This document shows positions 11,670 through 20,523 of a DNA stretch of 64,000 nt, piece by piece. Numbering within the stretch: the stretch's first letter is position 1; each line of letters begins with the position of its first letter. Under the pieces are notes generated by a model. It was not told the DNA's origin. It made no database searches and worked only from the letters and a program-made list of their open reading frames with translations. Both the position numbers and the translations under genes were made by a program. The stretch is from Methylobacterium hispanicum (GTDB taxonomy: Bacteria; Pseudomonadota; Alphaproteobacteria; Rhizobiales; Beijerinckiaceae): positions 124,001 to 188,000 of the forward strand of contig NZ_BPQO01000009.1 of assembly GCF_022179285.1 (NCBI RefSeq), in the 5' to 3' direction.

Positions 11670-12644
11670 ATGAGCTTCACCCTGATCCAGCAGGCCAAGG
11701 CGCGCCTGCACCGCTCCGAGCTCGCCGTGCCGGGCTCGAACCCGACCTTCATGGAGAAGTCGGCCTCGTCCGCCGCGGACGTGATCTTCCTCGACCTCGA
11801 GGACGCGGTCGCCCCCGACGACAAGGAGCAGGCCCGCAAGAACATCATCCAGGCCCTGAACGAGATCGATTGGGGCACCAAGACCATGATGATCCGCATC
11901 AACGGTCTCGACACCCACTACATGTACCGCGACGTCGTCGATATCGTCGAAGCCTGTCCGCGGCTGGACATGATCCTGATCCCCAAGGTCGGCGTGCCCC
12001 AGGACGTCTACGCGATCGACGTGCTCGTCACGCAGATCGAGCAGGCCAAGAAGCGCGAGAAGAAGCTCGGCTTCGAGGTGCTGATCGAGACCGCGCTCGG
12101 CATGGCCAACGTCGAGGCGATCGCGACCTCCTCCAAGCGCCTCGAGGCGATGTCCTTCGGGGTCGCCGACTACGCCGCCTCCTGCCGCACCCGCTCGACC
12201 GTGATCGGCGGCGTCAATCCCGATTACTCGGTGCTCACCGACAAGGACGAGGCGGGCAACCGCGAGACGCACTGGCAGGACCCGTGGCTGTTCGCCCAGC
12301 AGCGCATGCTGGTGGCCTGCCGCGCCTACGGCCTGCGCCCGATCGACGGCCCGTTCGGCGACTTCTCGGACAAGGACGGCTACCTCTCGGCCGCCCGCCG
12401 CTGTGCCGCGGCCGGCTACGAGGGCAAGTGGGCGATCCACCCGAGCCAGATCGAGCTCGCCAACGAGGTGTTCACGCCCTCCGAGAAGGAGGTCGAGAAG
12501 GCCCGCCGCATCCTCGTCGCCATGGAGGAGGCCGCGAAGGCCGGCCGCGGCGCGGTGGCCCTCGACGGCCGCCTCATCGACATCGCCTCGATCCGCATGG
12601 CCGAGGCGCTGATCGAGAAGGCCGACGCGATGTCGGGCAAGTAG
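11670..12644 (+). CDS. mclA: Malyl-CoA lyase (Mcl1)
   Basis: A 324-residue member of the HpcH/HpaI/CitE lyase superfamily that splits malyl-CoA into acetyl-CoA and glyoxylate, closing the serine cycle. The N-terminal [20 protein letters not shown] binds the CoA part. [18 protein letters not shown] holds acidic residues of the Mg site, and LIPKVG and [12 protein letters not shown] supply the barrel motifs and the glutamate ligand. AGGAGAGAG lies before the ATG. Length, order and context fit MclA of M. extorquens closely. A strong hairpin follows the gene. Confidence 0.97.
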   Translation: MSFTLIQQAKARLHRSELAVPGSNPTFMEKSASSAADVIFLDLEDAVAPDDKEQARKNIIQALNEIDWGTKTMMIRINGLDTHYMYRDVVDIVEACPRLDMILIPKVGVPQDVYAIDVLVTQIEQAKKREKKLGFEVLIETALGMANVEAIATSSKRLEAMSFGVADYAASCRTRSTVIGGVNPDYSVLTDKDEAGNRETHWQDPWLFAQQRMLVACRAYGLRPIDGPFGDFSDKDGYLSAARRCAAAGYEGKWAIHPSQIELANEVFTPSEKEVEKARRILVAMEEAAKAGRGAVALDGRLIDIASIRMAEALIEKADAMSGK

Positions 12645-12664
12645 GACCCGGGCGGATCTTTGGG

Positions 12665-12694
12665 GGCGGCCGCCGGAGCGATCCGGCGGCCGCC
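12665..12694 (+). terminator. Hairpin after mclA
   Basis: A perfect 13 bp GC-rich stem (12665-12677 with 12682-12694) with the four-base loop GCGA, 20 bases after the mclA stop. Only a short TTTC follows at 12698-12701. It plausibly marks the end of the serine-cycle transcript or separates it from the next gene, which begins 50 bases on. Confidence 0.6.
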
Positions 12695-12744
12695 ACCGTT
12701 TCAACGGAGGCGCCGGTTCGGCGCCCGACACGGGAGAGCCAGCC

Positions 12745-13179
12745 ATGCACGTGACGATCGAACAGGCCGAGACCGCGATCCGCGCCGCCCGCGACAAGGC
12801 GGTCGAGCTCGGCACGCAGATGTGCATCGCGGTGGTGGATTCGGGCGGCAACCTGAAGGCGTTCTACCGCATGGACGACGCCTGGGTCGGCTCGATCGAC
12901 ATCGCCCAGAAGAAGGCCAAGACCTCCGTGTTCTTCGGCATGAAGACCGGCCAGATCGGCCAGCTCTCGCAGCCCGGCGGCTCGCTCTACGGCATCGAGC
13001 ACTCCAACGACGGGCTGATCACCTTCCCGGGCGGCATCCCGATCGTGGACGCGGACGGCGTGATGTCGGGCGCGATCGGGGTCAGCGGCTCGACGGTGGA
13101 GAACGACGACGCGGTCGCCCAGGCCGGCGCGCAGGCGATCGGCAAGACGGAGCTGCCGGCGCACCCCTGGCGGACCTGA
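12745..13179 (+). CDS. GlcG/HbpS-like (DUF336) protein
   Basis: A 144-residue protein of the GlcG/HbpS/DUF336 family. The signatures are [13 protein letters not shown] near the N-terminus, [18 protein letters not shown] in the middle and GGIPIV...GAIGVSGST toward the end. Family members include a haem-binding regulator partner (HbpS) and GlcG, found in glycolate-utilisation operons with no proven reaction. Standing directly after mclA, it may bind a cofactor or serve glyoxylate/C2 metabolism, but that is only inference. It could share the serine-cycle transcript if the preceding hairpin is leaky. Confidence 0.8.
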   Translation: MHVTIEQAETAIRAARDKAVELGTQMCIAVVDSGGNLKAFYRMDDAWVGSIDIAQKKAKTSVFFGMKTGQIGQLSQPGGSLYGIEHSNDGLITFPGGIPIVDADGVMSGAIGVSGSTVENDDAVAQAGAQAIGKTELPAHPWRT

Positions 13180-13269
13180 TCCCGGCCGGCGCACCGTCCC
13201 GCAACCGCCGGTTAAGGCTACCGCCCTATGACGGGCCCATCAGCCAGCCACCGGTCGGGGAGCGCGACG

Positions 13270-13446
13270 ATGAACCGTGAACAATTCGCCGAAGCCCTGC
13301 GACGCCTCGTGGCGACCCAGGTCGAGGACATCGAGCGGGCCGTCAAGGACGGCCACAAGACCATCGCGCTGAACGAGCTGGCGGACCTCAACCGCCAGCT
13401 CAAGGCCTTCGCGGCGGCGCTGAAGAAGGCGCCGGCCCGGGCCTGA
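13270..13446 (+). CDS. Small conserved-looking helical protein
   Basis: A 58-residue protein starting MNREQFAEAL, predicted to be entirely helical, with a basic C-terminus (ALKKAPARA). I do not recognise a family. GGGGAGCG just before the ATG at 13270 supports this start; an in-frame ATG at 13228 would add 14 poorly conserved-looking residues. It is followed by a good hairpin. Function unknown. Confidence 0.6.
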   Translation: MNREQFAEALRRLVATQVEDIERAVKDGHKTIALNELADLNRQLKAFAAALKKAPARA

Positions 13447-13470
13447 CGGGACGCGGGCCCGAAACGCCTC

Positions 13471-13504
13471 GAAGCCCCCGTCCGGATCGCCGGGCGGGGG
13501 CTTC
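13471..13504. terminator. Hairpin between convergent genes
   Basis: A perfect 10 bp stem, GAAGCCCCCG at 13471-13480 with CGGGGGCTTC at 13495-13504, and a short inner TCCG/CGGG pairing. It lies between the 58-residue gene on the + strand and the secreted-protein gene ending at 13517 on the - strand, so it probably terminates transcription in both directions. Confidence 0.6.
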
Positions 13505-13516
13505 GTCGTTCGAGGC

Positions 13517-13903
13517 CTACCAGCGCGGCCCGCCCCAGCGGCCCCCGGGCCCATCGGAGAAATCGCGCGGCGGCGGGTCGAAGCGCGGGCGGCGCGGGGG
13601 ACCGAGATCGTCGGGCTCGTCGCAGACCCGGACCCGGCGGATCACCGGCTCGCCGTCGGCGTCGAAGCGGCGCTTCACGAAGACCCGGCAGGGTGGTGCG
13701 AGATCCGGCCCGGCCGAGAAGCGCGGGAAGCGGGGCGGCGGCCGGCGCCCGTAATCCTCCTCGAAGCCCGGGCCGCTTCCCGGCCCGAAATCCGGGCGCG
13801 GGCCGTAGGGCCCGTCGAAATCGGCCGCCTGGGCGGCGGTGCCGGCCAGCACCAGGGCAAGCAGCCCGAGGGTGCGGAGGCGAGGCGAGGGGAGGCGCGA
13901 CAT
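13517..13903 (-). CDS. Small secreted proline/glycine-rich protein
   Basis: A 128-residue protein with a clear Sec signal peptide (residues 1 to about 26, cleavage near AAQAADF). Low-complexity Pro/Gly/Arg sequence follows around a short conserved-looking core, PCRVFVKRRFDADGEPVIRRVRVCDE, that has two cysteines. The start at 13903 is preferred because AGAGG lies about six bases before it; an ATG two codons earlier has no room for a ribosome site. Unknown function; probably periplasmic. Confidence 0.65.
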   Translation of the reverse strand: MSRLPSPRLRTLGLLALVLAGTAAQAADFDGPYGPRPDFGPGSGPGFEEDYGRRPPPRFPRFSAGPDLAPPCRVFVKRRFDADGEPVIRRVRVCDEPDDLGPPRRPRFDPPPRDFSDGPGGRWGGPRW

Positions 13904-14035
13904 GGACATCCTCTGATGCCGCGTGGCCGGCGAGGCGCCGGGCCATCGGTGAGGATGGTGTCGCACGGGGCGCCTGAACGGCGCGGGAGCGGTCCCGTTC
14001 GGCGCCGTTCAGGCACCGGGACCGGCGGCCCCGGC

Positions 14036-17000
14036 CTACCGGTCGCTCGGGGCCGCCGCCGGGTCGCCGTCCGCGAAGGAGCCGCCCGCGCTGAACAGCT
14101 TGCGCAGGAAGCCCGGCGCCACGGCCGAGAGGGGGTTCACGCTGACTTCCGGAGAGGCCAGCCGCCCCTGCACCCGGAAGTTGACCGCGAACAGGCCCTC
14201 GTTGTGCCCACCCGCCAGCAGGGGCCCGAACAGCGGCACCTGCGCCACCACGTTGTTCAGCCCGTAGAGCGGCACGAAGGTGCCGTTGATGTCCGTGCGC
14301 TCGCGGCCCGTGTCGAGGAAGCCCGAGAGGGTGAAGCCGAGCGCCGCGTTCGAGATCGCCGCGTCCGAGAAGTCGACCCGGCTGCCCGAGCGCACGAAGT
14401 TCGCCCGCATCCGGTCGAAGGTCACCTCGGCCGCCTGCTGGACCGCGGGCCGGCGCCGACCGCGGGCGTCGACCGTCTCCGGGATGTCCGGGCCCCGGGC
14501 CATGATGCTCGAGAGCGCGGGCTCGTTGCGCAGCGTGAAGCTGCGGATCTGGACCACCCCCGCCTGCGGCCCGTCGTTCAGGTTGATCCCGGCGCTGAGC
14601 TTGCCGCCGAACATCCGGCGGTAGATGTCCACGAAGCGCAGCGTCGCGCCCGCATCCGCCGTCTCGACCGAGAGCACCGGCACGCCGCGCTCCCCCTTGG
14701 TCACGCTCGCCGCGAAGGGGGCGGAGCGGAAGCGGCCCGCGATGGTCGCTGCGCGCAGGTCCTTGCCCCGCAGCGAGAGCTTGAGGCTGGCGTTGGTCAG
14801 CGCCTCCTCGTTGTGGCCCGTGAGGATGCCGAGGGTGATGTCGGCGTCGATGTCCTTCGGAGCGGTCTCGCGGCCGCCCCGCTGTTCGGGCCCGGTCAGC
14901 GACTTCAGGAAGGGCCGCGCGTCGGCGACCGCGCCTCGCACGGCGACGCGGTAGCCCGAGCCGTTCCGGTCGACCACGACCCGCATGTCGTCGCCGGGCG
15001 AGAGCTTCACGCCGGAGAGTTCCGCCCGCTCCAGGCCGCCGTCGCCGAGGCTGGCGCTGCCGCGGGCGGAAGCCGTGCCGGCATCGAGCACGATGTCGCG
15101 CAGCTCCGCCCCGCCCTGGGTCTCGGAGAGGCTGAAGCCGAGGCGCCCGGCCTTGCCCGCGGCCTTGGTGAAGCCCGGCAGCAGCCCGTCGATGCCCGCA
15201 CGCGTCAGGTCGGCCTCGACCCGGACCGGCGCCTTGCCCGCCCGCCCGAGCGGGACCACCGCCCGCACCGGGATCGTGCCGCTGAGCTGCGGGGCGGTGG
15301 GCAGGCCCTTCTTCGCCCGCACCGCCTCGTCGAGGGCGAGCCCCACCTGCACCTCGCCGCCGCCCGAGCGGGGCTGGCGCAGATCGACCGTGATCGGCGC
15401 GCCGAGCACCCGCGCGTCGCCCTTCAGGCTGAAGCCGTCGCGGCCGTAGGCGACGGCGAAGCGGCCGGACTCGAGCCGATCCTTGCCCACCACCTTGTCG
15501 ACCGAGAGGTCGGAGAGGGTGCCGGAGATCGCGACCGGCAGGTCGGGCAGGTCGGGGATGTGCTTAAGGTTCAGCGGGAAGGCGATCTGCAGGTCGGCCG
15601 CGCCCCGGACCGTGGCCGGGTCGAGGTCGGCGCCCGACAGGCTCTTGAACATCCTGGTCTGGAGGAGGGCGGCGAGCGCGTCGGCGCCGCCGCCGAGTCG
15701 CAGGCCGATCTGCGCCACGACCGTGTCGGGGGTGATCTCCGGGATCACGAAGCTGCCGTCCGAGATGGCGAGCATGCGGCCGTCCGCCATGCGCAGATCC
15801 GCGGTGACGTCCCGGATCCGGGTGGTGCGGCCCGTGATGGTGCCGGCCACGCGCCCGCGCGTGAGGGGCGGCGCGTCGGGGGAGACCTCCAGGGCCGCCT
15901 CCGAGACCTGGAAGTCGATATGCACCGCGTTGTCGGGCATCGGCTCGCCGCGGGTCGCGGCGGCGAGTTCCGAGCCCGACATGTCCACCCGGATGTCCAC
16001 CCTGTCGATGCGCCCGCCGCGCAGCGCGTCCACGAGGTAGTTGCGCGCGCCCGGCGCGATGTTCTCGGGCCAGAGCCGCAGGCCGGTGCGCACCTCGCTG
16101 TCGGTCGCCCCGATGTGGAGCGTCAGCCCGTCGTCGTCGGCGCTGGTGCCGAGCGTGCCGCCGAGCTGGCCCTTCACGCCGGGGCCCGAGAGGGTCAGCG
16201 CGTCGATGCTCAGGCCGCCGGCCCGGCCGGAGAGGCGGGCGTCCAGCGCCCCGATCACGACCGGCGCGTCTTTCGGCGCGGCGCCCCGCAGGGTGCCGTC
16301 GCGGCCGGAGAGCGTCGCCGTCCAGGCGGTGTCGGCGCCGGCCGGGCTCGCCTGCCAGAGGCCCGACAGGCGGACCGTGTTGCCCGCGCCCCGATAGTCG
16401 AGGCTGCCGAGCGTCATGGCGCGCTTGGCCTCGTCCCAGCTCGCCTGCGCGGTCAGGCTCTCGACCGTGACGGGGTTGAAGTCCTTCTCCTCGATGAGCA
16501 GCGAGCCGTCGCCGGTGCGCAGGCCGAGCTGCAGCGTCTCGATCCGCCCGTTCAGGAGGGCGGCGTCGGCCCGGGCCGAGAGCTTGAGGTCGGTCGTCAC
16601 CGGCAGCTTCGACTGGCCGGAGAGCAGCAGCAGGTCGGTGACCGGCAGGTCGTCGAGGGTGATGATGCCGGTGCGGCGCCCGTCCGCGGCCTCCCGCAGG
16701 GTGCCGCCGAAGCGCCACTGCCCGTGCGGCCCGTCGATGCGCAATTCGAACAGGCGCGCGTCCTGGGTCGCGTCGCGCCCGAACAGGCCGTTGACGCGCT
16801 CGAACACCGCCTTGGCCTGCCCGTCCTCACCGACGAGCGTCAGGCGCGCGTTGGTGACGCGGGCCCGGTCGAGCGCGCCGACGACGCCTGCGGGATCCAG
16901 CACCACGCCGAAGATCGAGGCGATGCCGGCCGAGAGCGGCGAGACCGTGCCGCGGGCGGTGTCGACGCTCGGCAGGGTCTGGGGCGTGCTCGCCTGCGCG

Positions 17001-17455
17001 GCGTCGGGCGACGCGAAGGCGATCGAGCCGTCGTGGTGGACGAGCGCCGTCATCTGCACGTCCCGGAACTCGATGGAGCGCGGCTGCACGGCGAGCCGCA
17101 GCAGGCCCCAGCCGTCGAGGCTCACCACCGCGAGCGGCGCGCGCACCACCAGCGCGCCCTGCGGGTTGCGGATGTCGAGCCCGGCGATGCGGAGCGCCAG
17201 CGAATGCTCGGCGTCGAGTTCGAGGGAGGAATCGTTGAGGTCGATGCGCCAGCCCGGCCCGATCCGCTCGGCCACCGCCGCGGCGACCCGTCCCGAGAAG
17301 GCATCGAGGCTGATCGGGCCGGCGGCGAGCCGCAGCCAGACGAGGCCGCCCGCCAGACCGACGAGCACGACCAGGCCGAGCATGGTCAGGCCGCAGGCGA
17401 GGCCCCAGCGGCGGCCCGCCCGGGGCGGCGTCAGTCCCTCGGGTGCGTCAACCAT
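14036..17455 (-). CDS. AsmA-like/DUF3971 envelope protein (1139 aa)
   Basis: A very large protein with one N-terminal membrane anchor (residues about 18-43, RWGLACGLTMLGLVVLVGLAGG) followed by a long beta-rich periplasmic region. The C-terminal part (about 900-1080) contains the AsmA_2-type pattern, with GFLDTGRERTDINGTFVPLYGLNNVV and PLFGPLLAGGHNEGLFAVNFRVQG. The layout is that of YhdP/TamB/AsmA-type proteins, which in other bacteria form bridges that carry phospholipids to the outer membrane. It is transcribed alone, divergently from the peroxiredoxin gene. The exact lipid role here is inferred from the family. Confidence 0.85.
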   Translation of the reverse strand: MVDAPEGLTPPRAGRRWGLACGLTMLGLVVLVGLAGGLVWLRLAAGPISLDAFSGRVAAAVAERIGPGWRIDLNDSSLELDAEHSLALRIAGLDIRNPQGALVVRAPLAVVSLDGWGLLRLAVQPRSIEFRDVQMTALVHHDGSIAFASPDAAQASTPQTLPSVDTARGTVSPLSAGIASIFGVVLDPAGVVGALDRARVTNARLTLVGEDGQAKAVFERVNGLFGRDATQDARLFELRIDGPHGQWRFGGTLREAADGRRTGIITLDDLPVTDLLLLSGQSKLPVTTDLKLSARADAALLNGRIETLQLGLRTGDGSLLIEEKDFNPVTVESLTAQASWDEAKRAMTLGSLDYRGAGNTVRLSGLWQASPAGADTAWTATLSGRDGTLRGAAPKDAPVVIGALDARLSGRAGGLSIDALTLSGPGVKGQLGGTLGTSADDDGLTLHIGATDSEVRTGLRLWPENIAPGARNYLVDALRGGRIDRVDIRVDMSGSELAAATRGEPMPDNAVHIDFQVSEAALEVSPDAPPLTRGRVAGTITGRTTRIRDVTADLRMADGRMLAISDGSFVIPEITPDTVVAQIGLRLGGGADALAALLQTRMFKSLSGADLDPATVRGAADLQIAFPLNLKHIPDLPDLPVAISGTLSDLSVDKVVGKDRLESGRFAVAYGRDGFSLKGDARVLGAPITVDLRQPRSGGGEVQVGLALDEAVRAKKGLPTAPQLSGTIPVRAVVPLGRAGKAPVRVEADLTRAGIDGLLPGFTKAAGKAGRLGFSLSETQGGAELRDIVLDAGTASARGSASLGDGGLERAELSGVKLSPGDDMRVVVDRNGSGYRVAVRGAVADARPFLKSLTGPEQRGGRETAPKDIDADITLGILTGHNEEALTNASLKLSLRGKDLRAATIAGRFRSAPFAASVTKGERGVPVLSVETADAGATLRFVDIYRRMFGGKLSAGINLNDGPQAGVVQIRSFTLRNEPALSSIMARGPDIPETVDARGRRRPAVQQAAEVTFDRMRANFVRSGSRVDFSDAAISNAALGFTLSGFLDTGRERTDINGTFVPLYGLNNVVAQVPLFGPLLAGGHNEGLFAVNFRVQGRLASPEVSVNPLSAVAPGFLRKLFSAGGSFADGDPAAAPSDR

Positions 17456-17613
17456 CGAGACCTTGTATCGAGACCAAACGTCGAAGCGTGACCGCTGGAT
17501 CGGAACGCGGGCTCATTTTAAGAGCGCGGTCGATCCCGACCCGGTCGGCTGTCGAACCCGCTGTTTCGGGGTCTTTCCCAGGCACACCATCAATCGGCCG
17601 AAAGGAAGGCACG

Positions 17614-18081
17614 ATGTCCCTCACCGTCGGAGATCCGGCCCCGGATTTCACCCTGCCGGGCTCGTCCGGACAGAGCATCGCGCTTGCCGCGATGCGCGGT
17701 CACAAGATCGTGCTCTACTTCTACCCGAAGGACGACACGAGCGGCTGCACCCTGGAGGCGCAGGGCTTCAACGCGCTGCTCGCCGATTTCGAGGCCGCCG
17801 ACGCGCGGGTGGTCGGCCTCTCGCCGGACCCGGTGAAGAGCCACGACACGTTCTGCGGCAAGTACGGGCTCCGGTTCCCGCTCGCCTCCGACGAGAGCAA
17901 GGAGACGCTCCGGGCCTACGGCGTCTGGGTCGAGAAGAGCATGTACGGGCGCAAGTACATGGGTGTCGAGCGCACCACCCTGCTCCTCGACCGGGAGGGG
18001 CGGATCGCCCGGATCTGGCCGAAGGTGAAGGTGCCGGGCCATGCGGAGGAAGTGCTGGGCGCGGCCCGCGACCTCGCCTGA
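17614..18081 (+). CDS. bcp: Thioredoxin-dependent peroxiredoxin, Bcp/PrxQ type
   Basis: A 155-residue cytosolic peroxidase that reduces hydrogen peroxide and organic peroxides. The peroxidatic cysteine is C45 in PKDDTSGCTLEAQGF. The resolving cysteine found five residues later in E. coli Bcp is replaced by Q50. Another cysteine, C81 in SHDTFCGKYG, sits where the alternative PrxQ subgroup has its resolving cysteine. The ATG at 17614 gives the usual family length and MSLTVGDPAPDFTLP start. A frame extending upstream to 17443 is not conserved-looking. Confidence 0.92.
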   Translation: MSLTVGDPAPDFTLPGSSGQSIALAAMRGHKIVLYFYPKDDTSGCTLEAQGFNALLADFEAADARVVGLSPDPVKSHDTFCGKYGLRFPLASDESKETLRAYGVWVEKSMYGRKYMGVERTTLLLDREGRIARIWPKVKVPGHAEEVLGAARDLA

Positions 18082-18169
18082 GCGGTCCCCCGGGCCGTCT
18101 CGGGTGGGCCCGGGCGGGGCGGCCCTTTCGGGCTTCCTTAACCCTAACGGAGCCTGATGGGGCCGCGAG

Positions 18170-19309
18170 ATGCGAACCCCGCCGCCCATGCGCCACCACG
18201 AGACATCGCCGGAACGAACCCGATCCCAGCGCGGCCCCGCGCTGCTCGCCTGCGGGCTCGGGCTGGCGATCCTCTGGGCCGGGGCGGCGACCTACGGCCT
18301 CGTCTTCCGCGACGACGCTCTGGCCCGCCTGTTGAGCGGCCAGGGCGGGATGCAGGCGGCCTACGAGGCGCGCATCGCCGCGCTCGGCGCCGAGATCGAG
18401 CGGGACCGCGAGACGCTCGCCGCCCGCACCGATCTGGAGCGCCGCCTCTCGGCCGCCCTGGAACGCCAGGCCGAGCTGGAGCGGCGCCAGTCGGTGCTCG
18501 GGCGCCTTCCCGGCCTCGCCCCCCCGCCGGCCGGGGAGGAGCGGCCCGCCCCCGACGCCTTCGAGCTGCGCGGCGAGGGCGAGCCCCGGGCCGGGCGGCG
18601 AGCCGAGCGGGCCGCCGTCCGGCTCGCCGGGCTCGAATCCGGGCTCGACGCCGTGCAGGCGGCGCAGGCCCGCGCCCTCGGCCGGGTGGTCGACGGCGCC
18701 GCGCGGGACGTGCGGCACCTGCGCGGCGTGATCCGCGGCGCCGGGCTCGACCCTGCCCGGTTCGCGGGCGCGGCCTCCGCCGTCGGCGGCCCGCTCGTGC
18801 CGCTGCCCGGGGGCGACTTCCCGGGGATGCTGGAGGCGGCGCAAGCGGCTCTCGGCGAGGCCGAGCGCCTGCGCCGGAGCACGGAGACGCTGCCGCTGCG
18901 GCCCCCGGTCGAGGGTGCGCACGGCGTGTCGAGCGGCTTCGGCGCCCGGCTCGATCCCTTCACCCGGGGGCTTGCCCTCCACACCGGCCTGGACCTGAAG
19001 GCGGAGACGGGCGAGCCCGCACGCGCCACCGCGCCCGGCCGGGTGACGGCGGCGGAGTTCGCGGGCGGCTACGGCAACATGGTCGAGATCGACCACGGGC
19101 ACGGCCTCACCACGCGCTACGCGCATCTCGCCCGCATCGCGGTGGTGCCGGGCCAGTGGATGGCGGCCGGCGCCGTCGTCGGCCGCATCGGCTCCACCGG
19201 CCGCTCCACCGGCGCGCACCTGCACTACGAGACCCGGATCGACGGCGAGCCGGTCGATCCGGAGCGCTTCCTCGAGGCCGGGCGGCGGCTCGGGGCGGCA
19301 GCGCCCTGA
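18170..19309 (+). CDS. M23-family murein endopeptidase, membrane anchored
   Basis: A 379-residue protein with a membrane segment at about residues 24-45, a coiled-coil stretch (about 65-110) and a C-terminal lysostaphin-type LytM domain (about 255-370). The zinc site is intact: H271 and D275 in LHTGLDLK, and H350/H352 in GAHLHYE. Such proteins cleave cross-links in peptidoglycan or activate amidases during growth and division. I used the ATG at 18170; a second in-frame ATG at 18188 has no visible ribosome site. The next gene converges from the other strand. Confidence 0.9.
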   Translation: MRTPPPMRHHETSPERTRSQRGPALLACGLGLAILWAGAATYGLVFRDDALARLLSGQGGMQAAYEARIAALGAEIERDRETLAARTDLERRLSAALERQAELERRQSVLGRLPGLAPPPAGEERPAPDAFELRGEGEPRAGRRAERAAVRLAGLESGLDAVQAAQARALGRVVDGAARDVRHLRGVIRGAGLDPARFAGAASAVGGPLVPLPGGDFPGMLEAAQAALGEAERLRRSTETLPLRPPVEGAHGVSSGFGARLDPFTRGLALHTGLDLKAETGEPARATAPGRVTAAEFAGGYGNMVEIDHGHGLTTRYAHLARIAVVPGQWMAAGAVVGRIGSTGRSTGAHLHYETRIDGEPVDPERFLEAGRRLGAAAP

Positions 19310-19318
19310 GGCCGTCCC

Positions 19319-20164
19319 CTATCGCAGCGCCCGGAAGGCCTCGGCCGCCGCATCGTCCGTCTTGTCGATGTCGGGCGCGTCGATGCGCCGGTAGCGGGCC
19401 TGGATCAGGCCGAAGGCCCCGAAGGCGACGTGCCCGGCCGCGACCACGGCGAGCAGGATCCAGCCGTATTCCTGCCGCCGCAGCAGCCGGAAGGCCTCGC
19501 CCAGGCCCTTCACCTCGGAGGAGCGCTGGTACCACGCCGCCACGACGAGGAAGCCGCCGATGATCAGGAAGGCGACCCCGCGCGCCGCGTAGCCGAAGCG
19601 CCCGATCGGCCGCGCCCAGCGGCACTGCTCCGGGCCGAGCGCGAGGCGCTCGGTCACGTCGCCGCCGACCGCCTTGCCCAGGAAGCCGAAGCCGCCGGCC
19701 ACGATCCCGAGGCCGATCAGCGCCAGCAGCCAGCGGCCGAGCGGCTTGGCCATGAGCCACGCGCTCCAGTCCTGCATCCCGTCGCCGCCCTTGAGGCCGA
19801 GCCCCAGGCTGAGGCTCGCCGCGGTGAGCGCGAGGCCGGCATAGATCCCGGCGCTGACGAGATGCGCGCCGCGCACCGCCAGCCCTTTCGGGCCGGCGCC
19901 GCGCCGGTCCGCGTCGGTGATCCCCTCCACCAGGCGCCAGATCGCGAAGGCGAGGAGCCCGACCGCGATCGCCCCGACCACGACGGGCCCGAAGGGTCCG
20001 CCGAGCACCGTCCGCAGCGCGCCCTTGCTGTCCCCGGTCTGACCGCCCGCGCCGAGCGCCGCCAGCACGGCGAGCGCGCCGACCACGCAGTAGACGAGGC
20101 CGCGCGCGCCGTAGCCGTAGCGGGCGAGGCGCTCGAGGGTGTTGCGTCCGGCGAACGCCCTCAC
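19319..20164 (-). CDS. DUF1206 integral membrane protein
   Basis: A 281-residue membrane protein with about six hydrophobic segments arranged as three repeated two-helix units. The repeat is seen in RYGYGARGLVYCVVGAL near the N-terminus, KGLAVRGAHLVSAGIYAGLA in the middle and RFGYAARGVAFLIIGGF later. That is the hallmark of DUF1206, a family of unknown function. The GTG start overlaps the stop of the upstream gene in GTGA, so the two are coupled. The frame is open far upstream, but that is shadow sequence. Confidence 0.85.
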   Translation of the reverse strand: MRAFAGRNTLERLARYGYGARGLVYCVVGALAVLAALGAGGQTGDSKGALRTVLGGPFGPVVVGAIAVGLLAFAIWRLVEGITDADRRGAGPKGLAVRGAHLVSAGIYAGLALTAASLSLGLGLKGGDGMQDWSAWLMAKPLGRWLLALIGLGIVAGGFGFLGKAVGGDVTERLALGPEQCRWARPIGRFGYAARGVAFLIIGGFLVVAAWYQRSSEVKGLGEAFRLLRRQEYGWILLAVVAAGHVAFGAFGLIQARYRRIDAPDIDKTDDAAAEAFRALR

Positions 20165-20502
20165 GTCGGGGACCGCTGCGGCTTGCCGGCGAGCGAGACG
20201 TAGAAGCCGAGCCCGTCCTGCGCCGGCAGGGTCTGCAGGCGCTCGATCAGGCCGCGGCGCTTGGCGTCGAGCAGGAGGCGGCCGATCGGCTGGAACAGGG
20301 TCTCGCCGCCGCCCTCGGGGGGCGGGGCGAGGCGGATCGCCACCACCTTGCTCTTCCCGAAGCGGGAGCGCTCCAGCATGTCCTTGAGCGAGGCCTCGGC
20401 CGTGGCGCGGTTGGCGCCGCGCAGGTCCAGCACCGCCTCCGCATCGGTGACGCCGAGCGAGCCGCGCAGCTTGTCGGCGTAGAACTCTTCGAAGTGGGGC
20501 AA
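20161..20502 (-). CDS. Small protein, distantly Smr-like
   Basis: A 113-residue soluble protein. The segment VLDLRGANRATAEASLKDMLERS followed by KSKVVAIRL recalls the Smr fold (LDLHG...EA...L), although the Smr glycine-rich end is not evident. I do not assign a function. It appears to start with TTG at 20502, and its end overlaps the DUF1206 gene by four bases. An operon with the upstream Uma2-like gene is possible, since only 21 bases separate them. Confidence 0.55.
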   Translation of the reverse strand: MPHFEEFYADKLRGSLGVTDAEAVLDLRGANRATAEASLKDMLERSRFGKSKVVAIRLAPPPEGGGETLFQPIGRLLLDAKRRGLIERLQTLPAQDGLGFYVSLAGKPQRSPT

Positions 20503-20523
20503 GGGCAGAGGACCTGACGAAGG

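Noticed and set aside
13916..17491. A + strand open frame of 1191 codons opposite the AsmA-like gene
   Set aside because: It is the antisense shadow of a real gene in very GC-rich DNA. Its translation is low-complexity Arg/Ala/Gly/Asp/His sequence without any domain.
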